A DNA stretch of 64,000 nt from Microbacterium sp. JZ31 (GCF_016805985.1 NZ_CP017661.1:2976001-3040000); one strand, 5' to 3'; counted from the stretch's first letter, positions 16,113 through 24,002 are shown. The notes: a model not told the origin generated them from the sequence alone. Program-made: numbers and translations.

Positions 16113-17381
16113 ATGTCCATCGCCCCGTCATCCCGAGCCTCGGCCGATCGACCGGCCGCCGACAGGAGTCGCCCCGCGAGCCGCGCGCGACACCATGCCG
16201 GCTTCTGGTTCGTCGCCTCCGCCTTCCTGATCGCCATGGCGTTCTCGACCGTTCCGGCTCCCCTCTACACGCTCTATCAGGCGCGCGACGGCTTCTCGAC
16301 GTTCATGATCACCGTCGTCTTCGCCGCCTATGCCGCCGGCGTGGTCACCAGTCTCGTGCTCGCCGGCCATGTCTCGGACTGGATCGGCCGCAAGAAGATC
16401 ATCCTTCCCGCACTCGGACTCGAGATCGTCGCGGCGATCCTGTTCGCAGCCTCGGCCGCCCTGCCGGTGCTGCTCGTGGCGCGGGTCGTGAGCGGCCTGG
16501 GCATCGGCATGCTGACCGCGACGGCCACCGCGCACCTTCACGACCTGCACCGCCGCGCCCGCCCCGAGGCGTCACTGCAGCGGTTCGAGGTCGTCTCCAC
16601 CGCGGCGAACATCGGCGGCCTGGGGCTCGGGCCGCTGATCGCCGGCGTCCTCGCCCAGTACGTCGACGCGCCGCTGCGCACCCCCTACGTGGTGTTCATC
16701 GTGCTCCTCACCGTCAGTGTCGTCCTCGTCATGCTCACACCGGAGACCGTCGAGGAGAAGCTGGTGCACCCGGTGTACCGGCCGCAGCGGCTCAGCACCG
16801 ATCACGGCGAGCGCCGGCACTACGTCGCCGCCGTGGCCGCCGGAGTGGCATCCTTCGCGGTGTTCGGCGTCTTCACCTCCGTCGCCCCCGGCTTCGTGGG
16901 CGGGGCGCTGCACCAGCGGTCGATGGTTCTCGCAGGCGTCACCGTGTTCGCGGTCTTCGGCTCGGCGGCCGCCGGCCAGTCCCTGACCAGCCGCATGCGT
17001 CCGACGGCGAAACTCGCGCTCGGGCTGATCGCGGAAGCCGTGGGCATGGTCGGTCTGATCATCGCCATGCACACCGCCAGCGTGCAGGGCTTCCTGGCAG
17101 CGGGCGTGATCACGGGGGTCGGCGCCGGCGTCCTGTTCAAATCCGCGGTCGGCAGCGTCACCGCCCTTGCGGCGCCGGATCGGCGGGGCGAGGCCCTCGC
17201 GGGGCTCTTTCTGATCTCTTACCTGGGCCTCAGTCTCCCGGCCCTCGGGATCGGACTGGCGGTCCGATACGTCCCCGTCGTCACCGCCATGACCTGGCTG
17301 ACCGGCGTCCTGCTCGTCGTCATGCTCGGCGTCGCCGTCCTCAGCGGCGAGCGCCCGTCCACCCGGGCTGCGGGCACCTGA
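16113..17381 (+). CDS. MFS transporter (YitG/sugar-arabinose efflux-like)
   Basis: 422 residues, 12 TM helices. MFS motif A is GHVSDWIGRKKII after TM2. The N-terminal cytoplasmic stretch of ~30 residues is polar and basic. LVARVVSGLGIGMLTATATAHL (landmark in TM4) is typical of drug/sugar efflux carriers. The substrate is not predictable. The LysR gene is divergent with a palindromic operator between, so expression is presumably inducible. The stop is embedded in a hairpin at 17373-17392 that may terminate transcription before the GH16-like gene. Confidence 0.9.
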   Translation: MSIAPSSRASADRPAADRSRPASRARHHAGFWFVASAFLIAMAFSTVPAPLYTLYQARDGFSTFMITVVFAAYAAGVVTSLVLAGHVSDWIGRKKIILPALGLEIVAAILFAASAALPVLLVARVVSGLGIGMLTATATAHLHDLHRRARPEASLQRFEVVSTAANIGGLGLGPLIAGVLAQYVDAPLRTPYVVFIVLLTVSVVLVMLTPETVEEKLVHPVYRPQRLSTDHGERRHYVAAVAAGVASFAVFGVFTSVAPGFVGGALHQRSMVLAGVTVFAVFGSAAAGQSLTSRMRPTAKLALGLIAEAVGMVGLIIAMHTASVQGFLAAGVITGVGAGVLFKSAVGSVTALAAPDRRGEALAGLFLISYLGLSLPALGIGLAVRYVPVVTAMTWLTGVLLVVMLGVAVLSGERPSTRAAGT

Positions 17382-17392
17382 CACCAGGTGCC
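17373..17392 (+). terminator. Hairpin overlapping the MFS stop codon
   Basis: GGCACCTG (17373-17380) and CAGGTGCC (17385-17392) form an 8-bp stem with a 4-base loop. The TGA stop of the MFS gene is at 17379-17381. No T-run, so only a candidate terminator. Confidence 0.4.
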
Positions 17393-17444
17393 GGGGCGCC
17401 CCTGGTTGCGGACGTTCGAGCTCGACCGCGTGCGATCATCTCTC

Positions 17445-18218
17445 ATGCCGTCCTCCACGGGGAGCCTCCCTGCCGCGCCGAGCCGTGAGCCGGACATCGA
17501 CGACGACTTCCGTCGGGGACTTGATCCGGAGCTGTGGGTCCCGAGCTATCTGCCGCACTGGACCACCCCGGAACGAGCACGCGCGCGGTACGACGTCGTC
17601 GACGGCGGGATCGAGCTGCGGATCGATGCCGACCAGCCGGACTGGCGTCCGGAAGATGCGCCTCTGCGCGTCTCGAACCTGCAGACCGGCGTCTACTCGG
17701 GGGCGGTGGGCTCCCCGCTCGGGACGCATCGCCACCGTCCGGATCTCACCGTGCGCACCGCGACGCCGCAGCGATTCCTCTTCGCGCCGTCGCGGGGGCG
17801 CGTCGACATCACGGTCTCCGCAAGCCTCGGCGCCGATTGCATGGTCGCGGCATGGCTCGTCGGAACGGAGCACCGCTCCCCCACCGAATCCGGTGAGATC
17901 TGCATCTTCGAGATCGACGCCGACGCCATCGGGAAGACCACGGCGGCCCGCGCCGGGATCAAGGCTCATCATGACCCCGGACTCACCACCGACATGAGCG
18001 AGGTCACCCTCCCGTTCGACGCGTCCTCGCCCCACACCTGGACGGCGATCTGGGGCGAGGGCGAGACCGTGATCGGCTGCGAAGGCCGCGTCCTCCGCCG
18101 CATCGCGCAGGCTCCCGCCTACCCCCTGTTCCTCATGATTGATCTCTTCGAGATCGGGGCGAGCCGCGGCGGATATCCCAAGACGGCCACCCTCCACCGC
18201 GTCCGCGCCTGGGAATGA
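17445..18218 (+). CDS. GH16-like (laminarinase fold) protein with altered catalytic motif
   Basis: 257 residues of a concanavalin-A-like beta sandwich. The sequence opens with FRRGLDPELWVPSYLPHWT, followed by a substrate-cleft-like RVSNLQTGVYSGAVGSPLG. The GH16 catalytic motif E-I-D-I-x-E appears as E151-I-C153-I-F-E156, so both Glu are kept but the helper Asp is Cys. No signal peptide is visible, so it is probably cytoplasmic. It may be a weak hydrolase, a transglycosylase or a carbohydrate-binding relic. The ATG at 17445 was chosen by fit to the family; an in-frame GTG at 17388 exists. No obvious ribosome site. Confidence 0.7.
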   Translation: MPSSTGSLPAAPSREPDIDDDFRRGLDPELWVPSYLPHWTTPERARARYDVVDGGIELRIDADQPDWRPEDAPLRVSNLQTGVYSGAVGSPLGTHRHRPDLTVRTATPQRFLFAPSRGRVDITVSASLGADCMVAAWLVGTEHRSPTESGEICIFEIDADAIGKTTAARAGIKAHHDPGLTTDMSEVTLPFDASSPHTWTAIWGEGETVIGCEGRVLRRIAQAPAYPLFLMIDLFEIGASRGGYPKTATLHRVRAWE

Positions 18219-18362
18219 GGAGCGCGAGGCAGGGCGGTCCGGGCAACGCGCAGCACGATCGCGATGAGGACACCTGGGACCGACCGACGGGAGGAGCCAC
18301 GCCGGCGTCGCCACCCCTCCTCACGAGTGAATGCGCGATCGGGACTCCACCAGACTGACCTC

Positions 18363-19211
18363 ATGGTCAAGGTCATCGCGATCCAGGGCGACATCACGCG
18401 CCAGCAGGCAGACGCCATCGTCAACGCCGCCTCCCCGCGCATGCGTGGCGGTGGCGGTGGCGGTGTCGACGGTGCGATCCACCGCGCAGGGGGTCCCGCA
18501 ATCCTCGACGACTGCATCAGCCGCTTCCCGAACGGGCTCAGAACGGGGGAGGCAGGGTGGACGACCGCCGGCGAGCTCGACGCATCCTGGGTGATTCACG
18601 TTGTCGGCCCGAACCACAACGCCGGAGACACCGACCGAACGCGGCTCGAATCCTGCTACCGCCGCGCTCTCGAAGTCGCGGATGAGCTGGGCGCGCACAC
18701 GGTGGCATTCCCTCTCATCAGTGCCGGCATCTACGGCTGGCCACTCGACGACGCGATTGCGGCGGCCGTCGAGACAATCGCGACAACACCGACCCGAGTC
18801 TCGGAGGTCCGCCTGGTCGCACTGGACGCGGACACGCACGCTCGGCTGTCCGCACAGGTGACTCGCCGGTTCCCGGTCACCCCTGGATCGGGCTCGACAG
18901 GAGGCCTGTTCGATCCGGAGCCCAGCCAGTGGGGACTGCGCGGCGACCCGCACCTGTGGCGCGCACTTCTGACCCGACTCGCCACCGTCGCCCGCCCCGG
19001 CACACGGGAAGAGCTCGAGGCGCTGATTCGAAGTGCCGCCGAAGAGATCCTGGGCGGCGCTCTGGCGGAGGAAGCGCCGATCTACGTCGCTGCGTTCGAT
19101 CCAGGCCACGGCATGTCCGCCGGAAGCGTCTCGCCCGGATGGTGGCGCCAGACCGGGATTCCGCTGCTACTCGATCGTTTCGGCGCCTCCCACACGCCGC
19201 CGCCGGCCTGA
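18363..19211 (+). CDS. Macrodomain protein with C-terminal uncharacterised domain
   Basis: 282 residues. The macrodomain (1-~170) shows GDIT (9-12), NAAS (21-24), the glycine-rich loop GGGGGGVDGAIH (29-40) and SAGIYGWP (120-127), all ADP-ribose-contact motifs of the YmdB/MacroD type. It should bind or hydrolyse ADP-ribose, O-acetyl-ADP-ribose or ADP-ribosylated proteins. Residues ~184-275 form a second domain with SQWGLRGDPHLWRALL, a helical middle and FDPGHGMSAGSVSPGWW. I know this only as a conserved uncharacterised module. Position after a GH16-like gene gives no functional hint. The stop lies in the loop of a terminator hairpin. Confidence 0.82.
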   Translation: MVKVIAIQGDITRQQADAIVNAASPRMRGGGGGGVDGAIHRAGGPAILDDCISRFPNGLRTGEAGWTTAGELDASWVIHVVGPNHNAGDTDRTRLESCYRRALEVADELGAHTVAFPLISAGIYGWPLDDAIAAAVETIATTPTRVSEVRLVALDADTHARLSAQVTRRFPVTPGSGSTGGLFDPEPSQWGLRGDPHLWRALLTRLATVARPGTREELEALIRSAAEEILGGALAEEAPIYVAAFDPGHGMSAGSVSPGWWRQTGIPLLLDRFGASHTPPPA

Positions 19212-19219
19212 GGCCGGCG
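19201..19219 (+). terminator. Terminator hairpin spanning the macrodomain stop codon
   Basis: CGCCGGCC (19201-19208), loop TGA (the stop codon), GGCCGGCG (19212-19219), followed by the pyrimidine-rich CTTCCTCCTTC. Confidence 0.6.
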
Positions 19220-19276
19220 CTTCCTCCTTCCCGGGAGGCGCCCACGGCGTTGTCGAACCGGCCGTCCGGAACAAGA

Positions 19277-19324
19277 CGAAACCCCCGCGATCCCTGTGTT
19301 TCCAGGGATTCTGCGGGGGTTTCG
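19277..19324. terminator. Intrinsic terminator between the macrodomain gene and tRNA-Ser
   Basis: CGAAACCCCCGC (19277-19288) pairs with GCGGGGGTTTCG (19313-19324). An inner stem TCCCTG/CAGGGA is also present. It lies just 3' of the minus-strand tRNA and 3' of the plus-strand macrodomain gene, so it can stop both transcripts. Confidence 0.8.
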
Positions 19325-19326
19325 GA

Positions 19327-19417
19327 TGGCGGTGACGGTGGGATTTGAACCCACGGTAGGGGGTTACCCTACACAACTTTTCGAGAGTTGCACCTTCGGC
19401 CGCTCGGACACGTCACC
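19327..19417 (-). tRNA. tRNA-Ser (anticodon CGA)
   Basis: On the minus strand the RNA begins GGTGACG and ends CGTCACC-G-CCA, with the 7-bp acceptor stem and encoded CCA (19329-19327). The anticodon stem-loop CAACT-CTCGAAA-AGTTG gives anticodon CGA (reads UCG). A long variable arm (TGTAGGGTAACCCCCTAC) and TTC-containing T loop (GGGTTCAAATCCC) are typical of class II tRNA-Ser. 88 nt without CCA. Confidence 0.96.
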
Positions 19418-19500
19418 GGGATCGAGTTTACGGGAGGTTCACGAGGCGGCCAAATCCGCGGGGCCTTACGCCGCTGGAGATCCGCTGTCAGGATGACCCC

Positions 19501-20457
19501 ATGGCCGTCATCGAGAACGCGAAGATCACCGTCGTCGGAGCCGGCGCCGTCGGGGCCGCGACCGCGTACGCCTCGCTCATCCGCGGCGCGGCACGCCACG
19601 TCGCCCTGTACGACATCAACGCGGCGAAGGTCGAGGCCGAGGCACTCGACCTCGCCCATGGATCGCTCTTCACCGGCGCGAGCGATATCCAGGGCTCCGC
19701 GGACATCTCCGTGACCGAGGGCTCGCACGTCGTGATCGTGACGGCGGGTGCCGCCCAGCAGCCGGGTCAGACCCGGCTGGAACTCGTCGGCACCAACGCG
19801 CGGATCTTCTCCGCGATGATCCCGCAGCTCGTCGAGGCCTCGCCCAACGCCGTGTTCGTGATCGTGTCGAACCCGTGCGACGTGCTGACGATCCTCGCGC
19901 AGGAGCAGACCGGACTGCCGCCCGAGCGGATCTTCGCCTCCGGCACGGTGCTCGACACCTCCCGGCTGCGCTGGAAGCTGGCGGAGCGGATGGATGTGTC
20001 GGCGAGCTCGGTGCACGCCCACATCGTGGGTGAGCACGGCGACACGCAGTTCCCGCTGTGGTCCACGGCCTCGATCGGCCCCGTTCCCCTCGCCGACTGG
20101 CGGCCGGAGGGCGGCGAGCCGATCACGCGCGAGGAGCTCGACCGGCTCGCCTACGACGTGGCTCATGCGGCGTACAAGGTGATCGACGGCAAAGGCGCCA
20201 CCAACTACGCCATCGGCCTCTCGGCGACGCGGATCGCGGAGGCGGTGCTGCGCGACGAGCACGCGGTGCTGCCCGTGTCGACGGTGCTGAGCGACTACCA
20301 CGGCCTCTCGGGCGTCGCGCTCTCGGTCCCGTCCGTCGTCGGCTCGACCGGCGCCTTCCCGATCTACGAGACGCCGTTCTCGGAGTCGGAGCTCGGCCTG
20401 CTGCACGCCTCGGCCGAGACGATCAGGGCGACCACCGATCAGGTGCGCAGCGGCTGA
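19501..20457 (+). CDS. ldh: L-lactate dehydrogenase
   Basis: 318 residues. The NAD fold starts VVGAGAVGAATAYA (11-24) with Asp38 for NAD preference. The substrate-specificity residue is Gln90 followed by Arg92 in PGQTRLELV: Gln marks lactate, where malate dehydrogenases have Arg. Arg155 is in SGTVLDTSRLR and the catalytic His179 in GEHGDTQ. It interconverts pyruvate and L-lactate in the cytoplasm. The ATG at 19501 is at the conserved start. It has its own hairpin terminator at 20481-20510 and precedes radA on the same strand. Confidence 0.95.
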   Translation: MAVIENAKITVVGAGAVGAATAYASLIRGAARHVALYDINAAKVEAEALDLAHGSLFTGASDIQGSADISVTEGSHVVIVTAGAAQQPGQTRLELVGTNARIFSAMIPQLVEASPNAVFVIVSNPCDVLTILAQEQTGLPPERIFASGTVLDTSRLRWKLAERMDVSASSVHAHIVGEHGDTQFPLWSTASIGPVPLADWRPEGGEPITREELDRLAYDVAHAAYKVIDGKGATNYAIGLSATRIAEAVLRDEHAVLPVSTVLSDYHGLSGVALSVPSVVGSTGAFPIYETPFSESELGLLHASAETIRATTDQVRSG

Positions 20458-20480
20458 CCCGGTCGTTGCCTCCAACCGGG

Positions 20481-20510
20481 CGGGGCTTCGAACGGATGTC
20501 CGAAGCCCCG
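20481..20510 (+). terminator. Hairpin between ldh and radA
   Basis: CGGGGCTTCG (20481-20490) pairs with CGAAGCCCCG (20501-20510), 10-base loop. Located 23 bases after the ldh stop and 14 before the radA ATG, so the radA promoter must lie within or upstream of it, or some read-through occurs. Confidence 0.6.
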
Positions 20511-20524
20511 CCTACCCTGGTCTC

Positions 20525-21883
20525 ATGGCCAGCAAGCGTTCCGCCCCCGCCGCGTACAAGTGCACCGAGTGCGGATGGACGGCCGCCAAGTGGGTCGGTC
20601 GCTGCGCGGAGTGCCAGCAGTGGGGAACGGTCGTCGAGGCCGCCGAACAGACGGGCATCACGCGCCGGCTCGACCCGATGATCCCGACCGCGGCCGCGCG
20701 CCCGATCACCCAGATCGACACGACCGAGGCGCCGCGTCGCCCGAGCGGCGTCGGCGAGTTCGACCGCGTTCTCGGCGGCGGCGTCGTGCCGGGCGCCGCG
20801 ATCCTGCTCTCGGGAGAGCCCGGCGTCGGCAAGTCCACCCTGCTGCTCGAGGTCGCCGCGCGCTCCGCCCGCGAGGGCCGGCGCGTGCTCTACATCAGCG
20901 CCGAGGAGTCGCCCGCGCAGGTGCGGATGCGGGCCGAGCGCACCAACGCGCTGCACGACGAGCTGTACCTGGCGAGCGAGACGGATCTCGCGACCGTGCT
21001 GGGGCAGATCGACACCGTCGAACCGCAGCTCGTCATCGTCGACTCGGTGCAGACCGTGTCCTCGTCGCTGTCCGAGGGCGCGGCGGGCATGCCGGGGCAG
21101 GTGCGCGAGGTCGCGTCCACCCTAATCCGCGTCGCGAAGGACCGCGGGCTGCCGATCATCCTCGTCGGTCACGTCACGAAGGACGGGCAGATCGCCGGCC
21201 CCCGACTGCTCGAGCACCTGGTCGACGTCGTGTGCCAGTTCGAAGGCGACCGCCAGACCGCGCTCCGCTTCGTGCGCGCGCTGAAGAACCGCTTCGGCCC
21301 GACCGACGAGGTCGGCTGCTTCGAGATGACGGGCGACGGGATCGCCGAGGTGCCCGACCCGAGCGGGCTGTTCCTCTCGCACGGATCCCCCGAGCCGGGC
21401 ACGTGCGTCGCGATCGCGCTCGAGGGGCGCCGCGCGATGCCCGTCGAGGTGCAGGCGCTGACGATCCCCTCCAGCGCTCCGAACCCGCGGCGCGTGGTGC
21501 ACGGCGTCGACGCCTCGCGCGTGGCCATGGTGCTCGCGGTGCTCGAGCGACGTGCGGGAGTGAAGACCAGCGACCTCGACGTGTACGTCTCGACCGTCGG
21601 GGGCATCCGCTTCACCGAGCCCGCCGCCGACCTCGCGATCGCGATCGCGGTGGCCGGCTCCGTGCTCCACCGCGCGACGCCGCGCGAGATCGCCGCCGTG
21701 GGCGAGCTCAGCCTCGCCGGCGAGGTGCGCCCCGTCTCCGCGGCGGCGCAGCGACGCAGCGAGGCCGCGCGCCTCGGCTACGAGCGGGTGATCGACGAGC
21801 GCTCCGGGAAGCTCCGGGCGGCGCTCGACGACATGCGGGCGCAGGGCAAGCCGGCCGCGCTGGAGGACGTGCCGCAGTTCTGA
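20525..21883 (+). CDS. radA: DNA repair protein RadA/Sms
   Basis: 452 residues. N-terminal zinc finger C13-x2-C16-x10-C27-x2-C30. RecA-like ATPase with Walker A SGEPGVGKSTLL, Walker B-like LVIVDSVQT and the RadA-specific KNRFGPTDE. C-terminal Lon-like domain has DVYVSTVGGIRFTEPAADLAIA and ends near LAGEVRPVS. RadA is a branch-migration helicase acting with RecA in recombinational repair. The length is normal for the family. It is convergent with the small gene at 21885, with only one base between the two stop codons. Confidence 0.97.
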   Translation: MASKRSAPAAYKCTECGWTAAKWVGRCAECQQWGTVVEAAEQTGITRRLDPMIPTAAARPITQIDTTEAPRRPSGVGEFDRVLGGGVVPGAAILLSGEPGVGKSTLLLEVAARSAREGRRVLYISAEESPAQVRMRAERTNALHDELYLASETDLATVLGQIDTVEPQLVIVDSVQTVSSSLSEGAAGMPGQVREVASTLIRVAKDRGLPIILVGHVTKDGQIAGPRLLEHLVDVVCQFEGDRQTALRFVRALKNRFGPTDEVGCFEMTGDGIAEVPDPSGLFLSHGSPEPGTCVAIALEGRRAMPVEVQALTIPSSAPNPRRVVHGVDASRVAMVLAVLERRAGVKTSDLDVYVSTVGGIRFTEPAADLAIAIAVAGSVLHRATPREIAAVGELSLAGEVRPVSAAAQRRSEAARLGYERVIDERSGKLRAALDDMRAQGKPAALEDVPQF

Positions 21884-21884
21884 C

Positions 21885-21986
21885 TCACCGACGGCGGCGC
21901 ATGCGCCGCCGCTGGCTGGGCAACGCGGACAGCGCGATCGGCAGCATGAGACCCGCGAAGCAGAAGGCAGCGAGCAGGATCTCCAT
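21885..21986 (-). CDS. Small 33-residue membrane peptide (candidate)
   Basis: ATG at 21986-21984, TGA at 21887-21885. The product begins MEILLAAFCFAGLMLPIALS and ends in a strongly basic SQRRRMRRRR-type tail: one TM helix with a positive cytoplasmic end, a sensible type-I small membrane protein. The gene starts 9 bases after the upstream SseB-like stop on the same strand, so it may be its operon partner. No strong ribosome site is visible. Part of its end forms a GGCGGCGCATGCGCCGCC palindrome that could also terminate radA. Family unknown. Confidence 0.5.
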   Translation of the reverse strand: MEILLAAFCFAGLMLPIALSALPSQRRRMRRRR

Positions 21987-21995
21987 GGCCCGAGA

Positions 21996-22409
21996 CTAGG
22001 CGCCCAGGTCGAGCGCGTCCAGCAGATCGGCGGGCGATGCCTGCATCGGGTGAGGGCCCGCGATGTCGAGGAAGACCGTCGTGATCGTCTCGCGATGCTT
22101 CGACAGGAACGAGCGCAGCCATGCCGGCGAGTACAGGCCGATCCCCTGCGGCAGGTTCTCAGGCTTGTGCTTCGCGTCGCTGAACAGCAGCAGGGCGACC
22201 TGTCCGGTCTGCGGGTCGCGGTACGTCCAGACCTCGCCGCCGTCGAGCGGGTCGTCGCGCTTGCCGGGCTTCAGAAGCGGAACGACCGTGTTGCCGTTGC
22301 GCAGCGCGAGCGCCACCGCGGCCATGTCCTGCCGTTCGAGGGCCTGCGCCAGAGCTTCCGACCGGAACTCGACGTCGGGGGCCTTCTTCGCGCGCTTCTT
22401 GGACACCAT
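21996..22409 (-). CDS. SseB-like hypothetical protein
   Basis: 137 residues, soluble, with a basic N-terminus (MVSKKRAKKAP). The region ALRNGNTVVPLLKP...GEVWTYRDPQTGQVALLLFSD resembles the SseB N-terminal fold found in many actinobacterial proteins of unknown role. The end ASPADLLDALDLGA is short and acidic. No catalytic motif is visible. It probably heads a two-gene unit with the small membrane peptide downstream. Start chosen at the ATG at 22409. Confidence 0.75.
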   Translation of the reverse strand: MVSKKRAKKAPDVEFRSEALAQALERQDMAAVALALRNGNTVVPLLKPGKRDDPLDGGEVWTYRDPQTGQVALLLFSDAKHKPENLPQGIGLYSPAWLRSFLSKHRETITTVFLDIAGPHPMQASPADLLDALDLGA

Positions 22410-22502
22410 CCGTTCAGCGTACGGCTACGCACATCTCAAGCTCCGGATAGAAAGGTTCAAGCATTCTGTCAGGTTCGCGAAAGCCGGATTGATAGTGTTG
22501 TC

Positions 22503-22604
22503 ATGCCCGTTCGGGCGCGACATCGGTGGGGACTGGTGGAAGATCGCGCCCTCACAGCAGGTTCGGCGCTCAGCGCCTCTGGGGGCCTGCGCGGGACGAC
22601 GTGA
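22503..22604 (+). CDS. Candidate leaderless 33-residue ORF before a terminator
   Basis: ATG at 22503 and TGA at 22602-22604, giving a basic peptide starting MPVRARHRWGLVEDRA. A TAGTGT hexamer at 22493-22498 would place the transcription start at or next to the ATG, as in leaderless actinobacterial transcripts, and the ORF runs directly into the hairpin at 22605. The upstream 70 bases are AT-richer than the surroundings. No family is recognised and codon evidence is weak; it could equally be a small RNA gene. Confidence 0.25.
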   Translation: MPVRARHRWGLVEDRALTAGSALSASGGLRGTT

Positions 22605-22631
22605 AAGGCCCGGAGCATCGCTCCGGGCCTT
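22605..22631. terminator. Strong intrinsic terminator downstream of the manganese catalase
   Basis: AAGGCCCGGAGC (22605-22616), loop ATC, GCTCCGGGCCTT (22620-22631): 12-bp perfect stem with a 3-base loop. It is 18 bases beyond the catalase stop on the minus strand and also follows the small plus-strand ORF. Confidence 0.8.
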
Positions 22632-22649
22632 CTCCGTACGGCGACGCGG

Positions 22650-23531
22650 TTACTCCTTCTTGAGCTTGTCCTGCACCGCTCCCGCCATCTTCTCGACGAC
22701 GTTCGGCAGCTCCGTCGTGCCGTAGAACCGCGCGTCCGGGTGGGTGGGCGGCGGCATGGGCGCGCTGGTCGTCGGGCCGTCGTGATACGAGAACTCGCCC
22801 TTCCCGTCCGGGGTGGGTCCGCTCGCCCAGGTTCCTTCGGATGCCGCGGCGCCGTCGCTGAAGTTCAGGTACTGGTACGAGACCTCCGTGTCCTCCTTCG
22901 ACTGCGGGAAGTTGCTCGGCACGGGCAGCGTCTCGGCGCCCGACTCCTTGAGCTCCTCGATCGCCGCGAGCCACTGGTTCTGATGCATCGTGTCGCGCGC
23001 GATCAGGAACGACAGCAGATCACGCACGCCCTTGTCATCGGTCATGTGGTACAGGCGAGCCGCCTGCAGTCGGCCCTGCATCTCACCGTTGGCGTTCGCG
23101 GTGAAGTCGGCGAGGAGGTTGCCGCTCGCCGTGATGTAGCTGCCCTGCCAGGGGTTGCCGTTGCTGTCGACAGGCCGGGCTCCGGCACCCGCCACGATCG
23201 CCTGCTGCACGTCGGTGCCGCCGATGACCGCTGCGACGGTCGGGTCGCTCTGCACCGCCTCGTCGGTGATGCCGAGCGGCGACTTCTCGAGCAGCTGCGC
23301 GATCATGATCGCCAGCATCTCGACGTGTCCCATCTCCTCCGCGCCGATGCCGTACACCAGGTCGCGGTACTTGCCCGGGATGTGCATGTTCCACGCCTGG
23401 AACTGGTACTGCATCGCGATGGTGATCTCGCCGTACTGGCCCCCGAGCACCTCCTGCAGCTTTCGCGCGTACACCGCATCGGGTGCCTCCGGCTTGACCG
23501 CGTGCTGGAGTTCCTGCCTGTGGAAGAACAT
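22650..23531 (-). CDS. Manganese catalase
   Basis: 293 residues. Dinuclear manganese ligands appear at the same positions as in the Lactobacillus enzyme: Glu35 (GGQYGEITIAM), Glu66 and His69 (GAEEMGHVEML). Later ligands are in GEMQGRLQAARLYHMTDD and ARDTMHQNQWLAAIEEL. It dismutates hydrogen peroxide without heme. The length and Pro-rich C-terminal part are normal for the family. The start at 23531 has AGGAGCACGC just upstream on the minus strand. It fits a genome segment that also holds a Mn-riboswitch-controlled TerC protein, though the genes are 10 kb apart. Confidence 0.95.
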   Translation of the reverse strand: MFFHRQELQHAVKPEAPDAVYARKLQEVLGGQYGEITIAMQYQFQAWNMHIPGKYRDLVYGIGAEEMGHVEMLAIMIAQLLEKSPLGITDEAVQSDPTVAAVIGGTDVQQAIVAGAGARPVDSNGNPWQGSYITASGNLLADFTANANGEMQGRLQAARLYHMTDDKGVRDLLSFLIARDTMHQNQWLAAIEELKESGAETLPVPSNFPQSKEDTEVSYQYLNFSDGAAASEGTWASGPTPDGKGEFSYHDGPTTSAPMPPPTHPDARFYGTTELPNVVEKMAGAVQDKLKKE

Positions 23532-23639
23532 GCGTGCTCCTTCCCGCCCGAAGGCGGTGTCACTGGTTGATCGGATCTCCAGTGAAGGTGCCATCGAAGC
23601 ATCAGCCCATGCGGTTTACAGGCGCGGGATGAGGTGAAA

Positions 23640-24002
23640 TCATTCGGCGCCGCGGGCGAGCGAGGCCGGCCCGTGCTCAGCGGCCGGCCGAGACGAGCTC
23701 AGGCCTCCCGCGAGCTTCTCCGGCACGAGCGTGATGCCGCCGAGCAGGTTCGCCGACTCGGCGAGCTCTTCGAGCCACTGCGGATTGAGCTCGGGTCGCT
23801 CGCTCTCCTCGAACGAGAAGCGCAACGGGATCGCCGCACTCAGCCAGACCGTGCTGCGGCCGCTTCCGTCCTCATGCTGCAGCGAGAGCGTGAACGCCTC
23901 GCCGCGGCGCAGTTTCGCGACGATCACGGCCTTCAGATGCGCGAGCGCACGGTCGTTGATGTCGATCGCGGTGCCTTGGGAACCGTAGTAGAGCGTGCCC
24001 AT
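23640..24002 (-). CDS. DUF7882-like small protein, typical of Microbacteriaceae
   Basis: 120 residues. Conserved beginning GTLYYGSQGTAIDINDRALAHL (landmark), then KLRRGEAFTLSL and GRSTVWLSAAIPLRFSFEE, then LNPQWLEELAESAN. This small family is widespread in Microbacteriaceae, often next to or annotated with DNA ligase-related names, and has no established function. The ATG at 24002 matches the conserved MGTLYYG start. The last ~20 residues (GLSSSRPAAEHGPASLARGAE) are outside the conserved part. Confidence 0.8.
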   Translation of the reverse strand: MGTLYYGSQGTAIDINDRALAHLKAVIVAKLRRGEAFTLSLQHEDGSGRSTVWLSAAIPLRFSFEESERPELNPQWLEELAESANLLGGITLVPEKLAGGLSSSRPAAEHGPASLARGAE

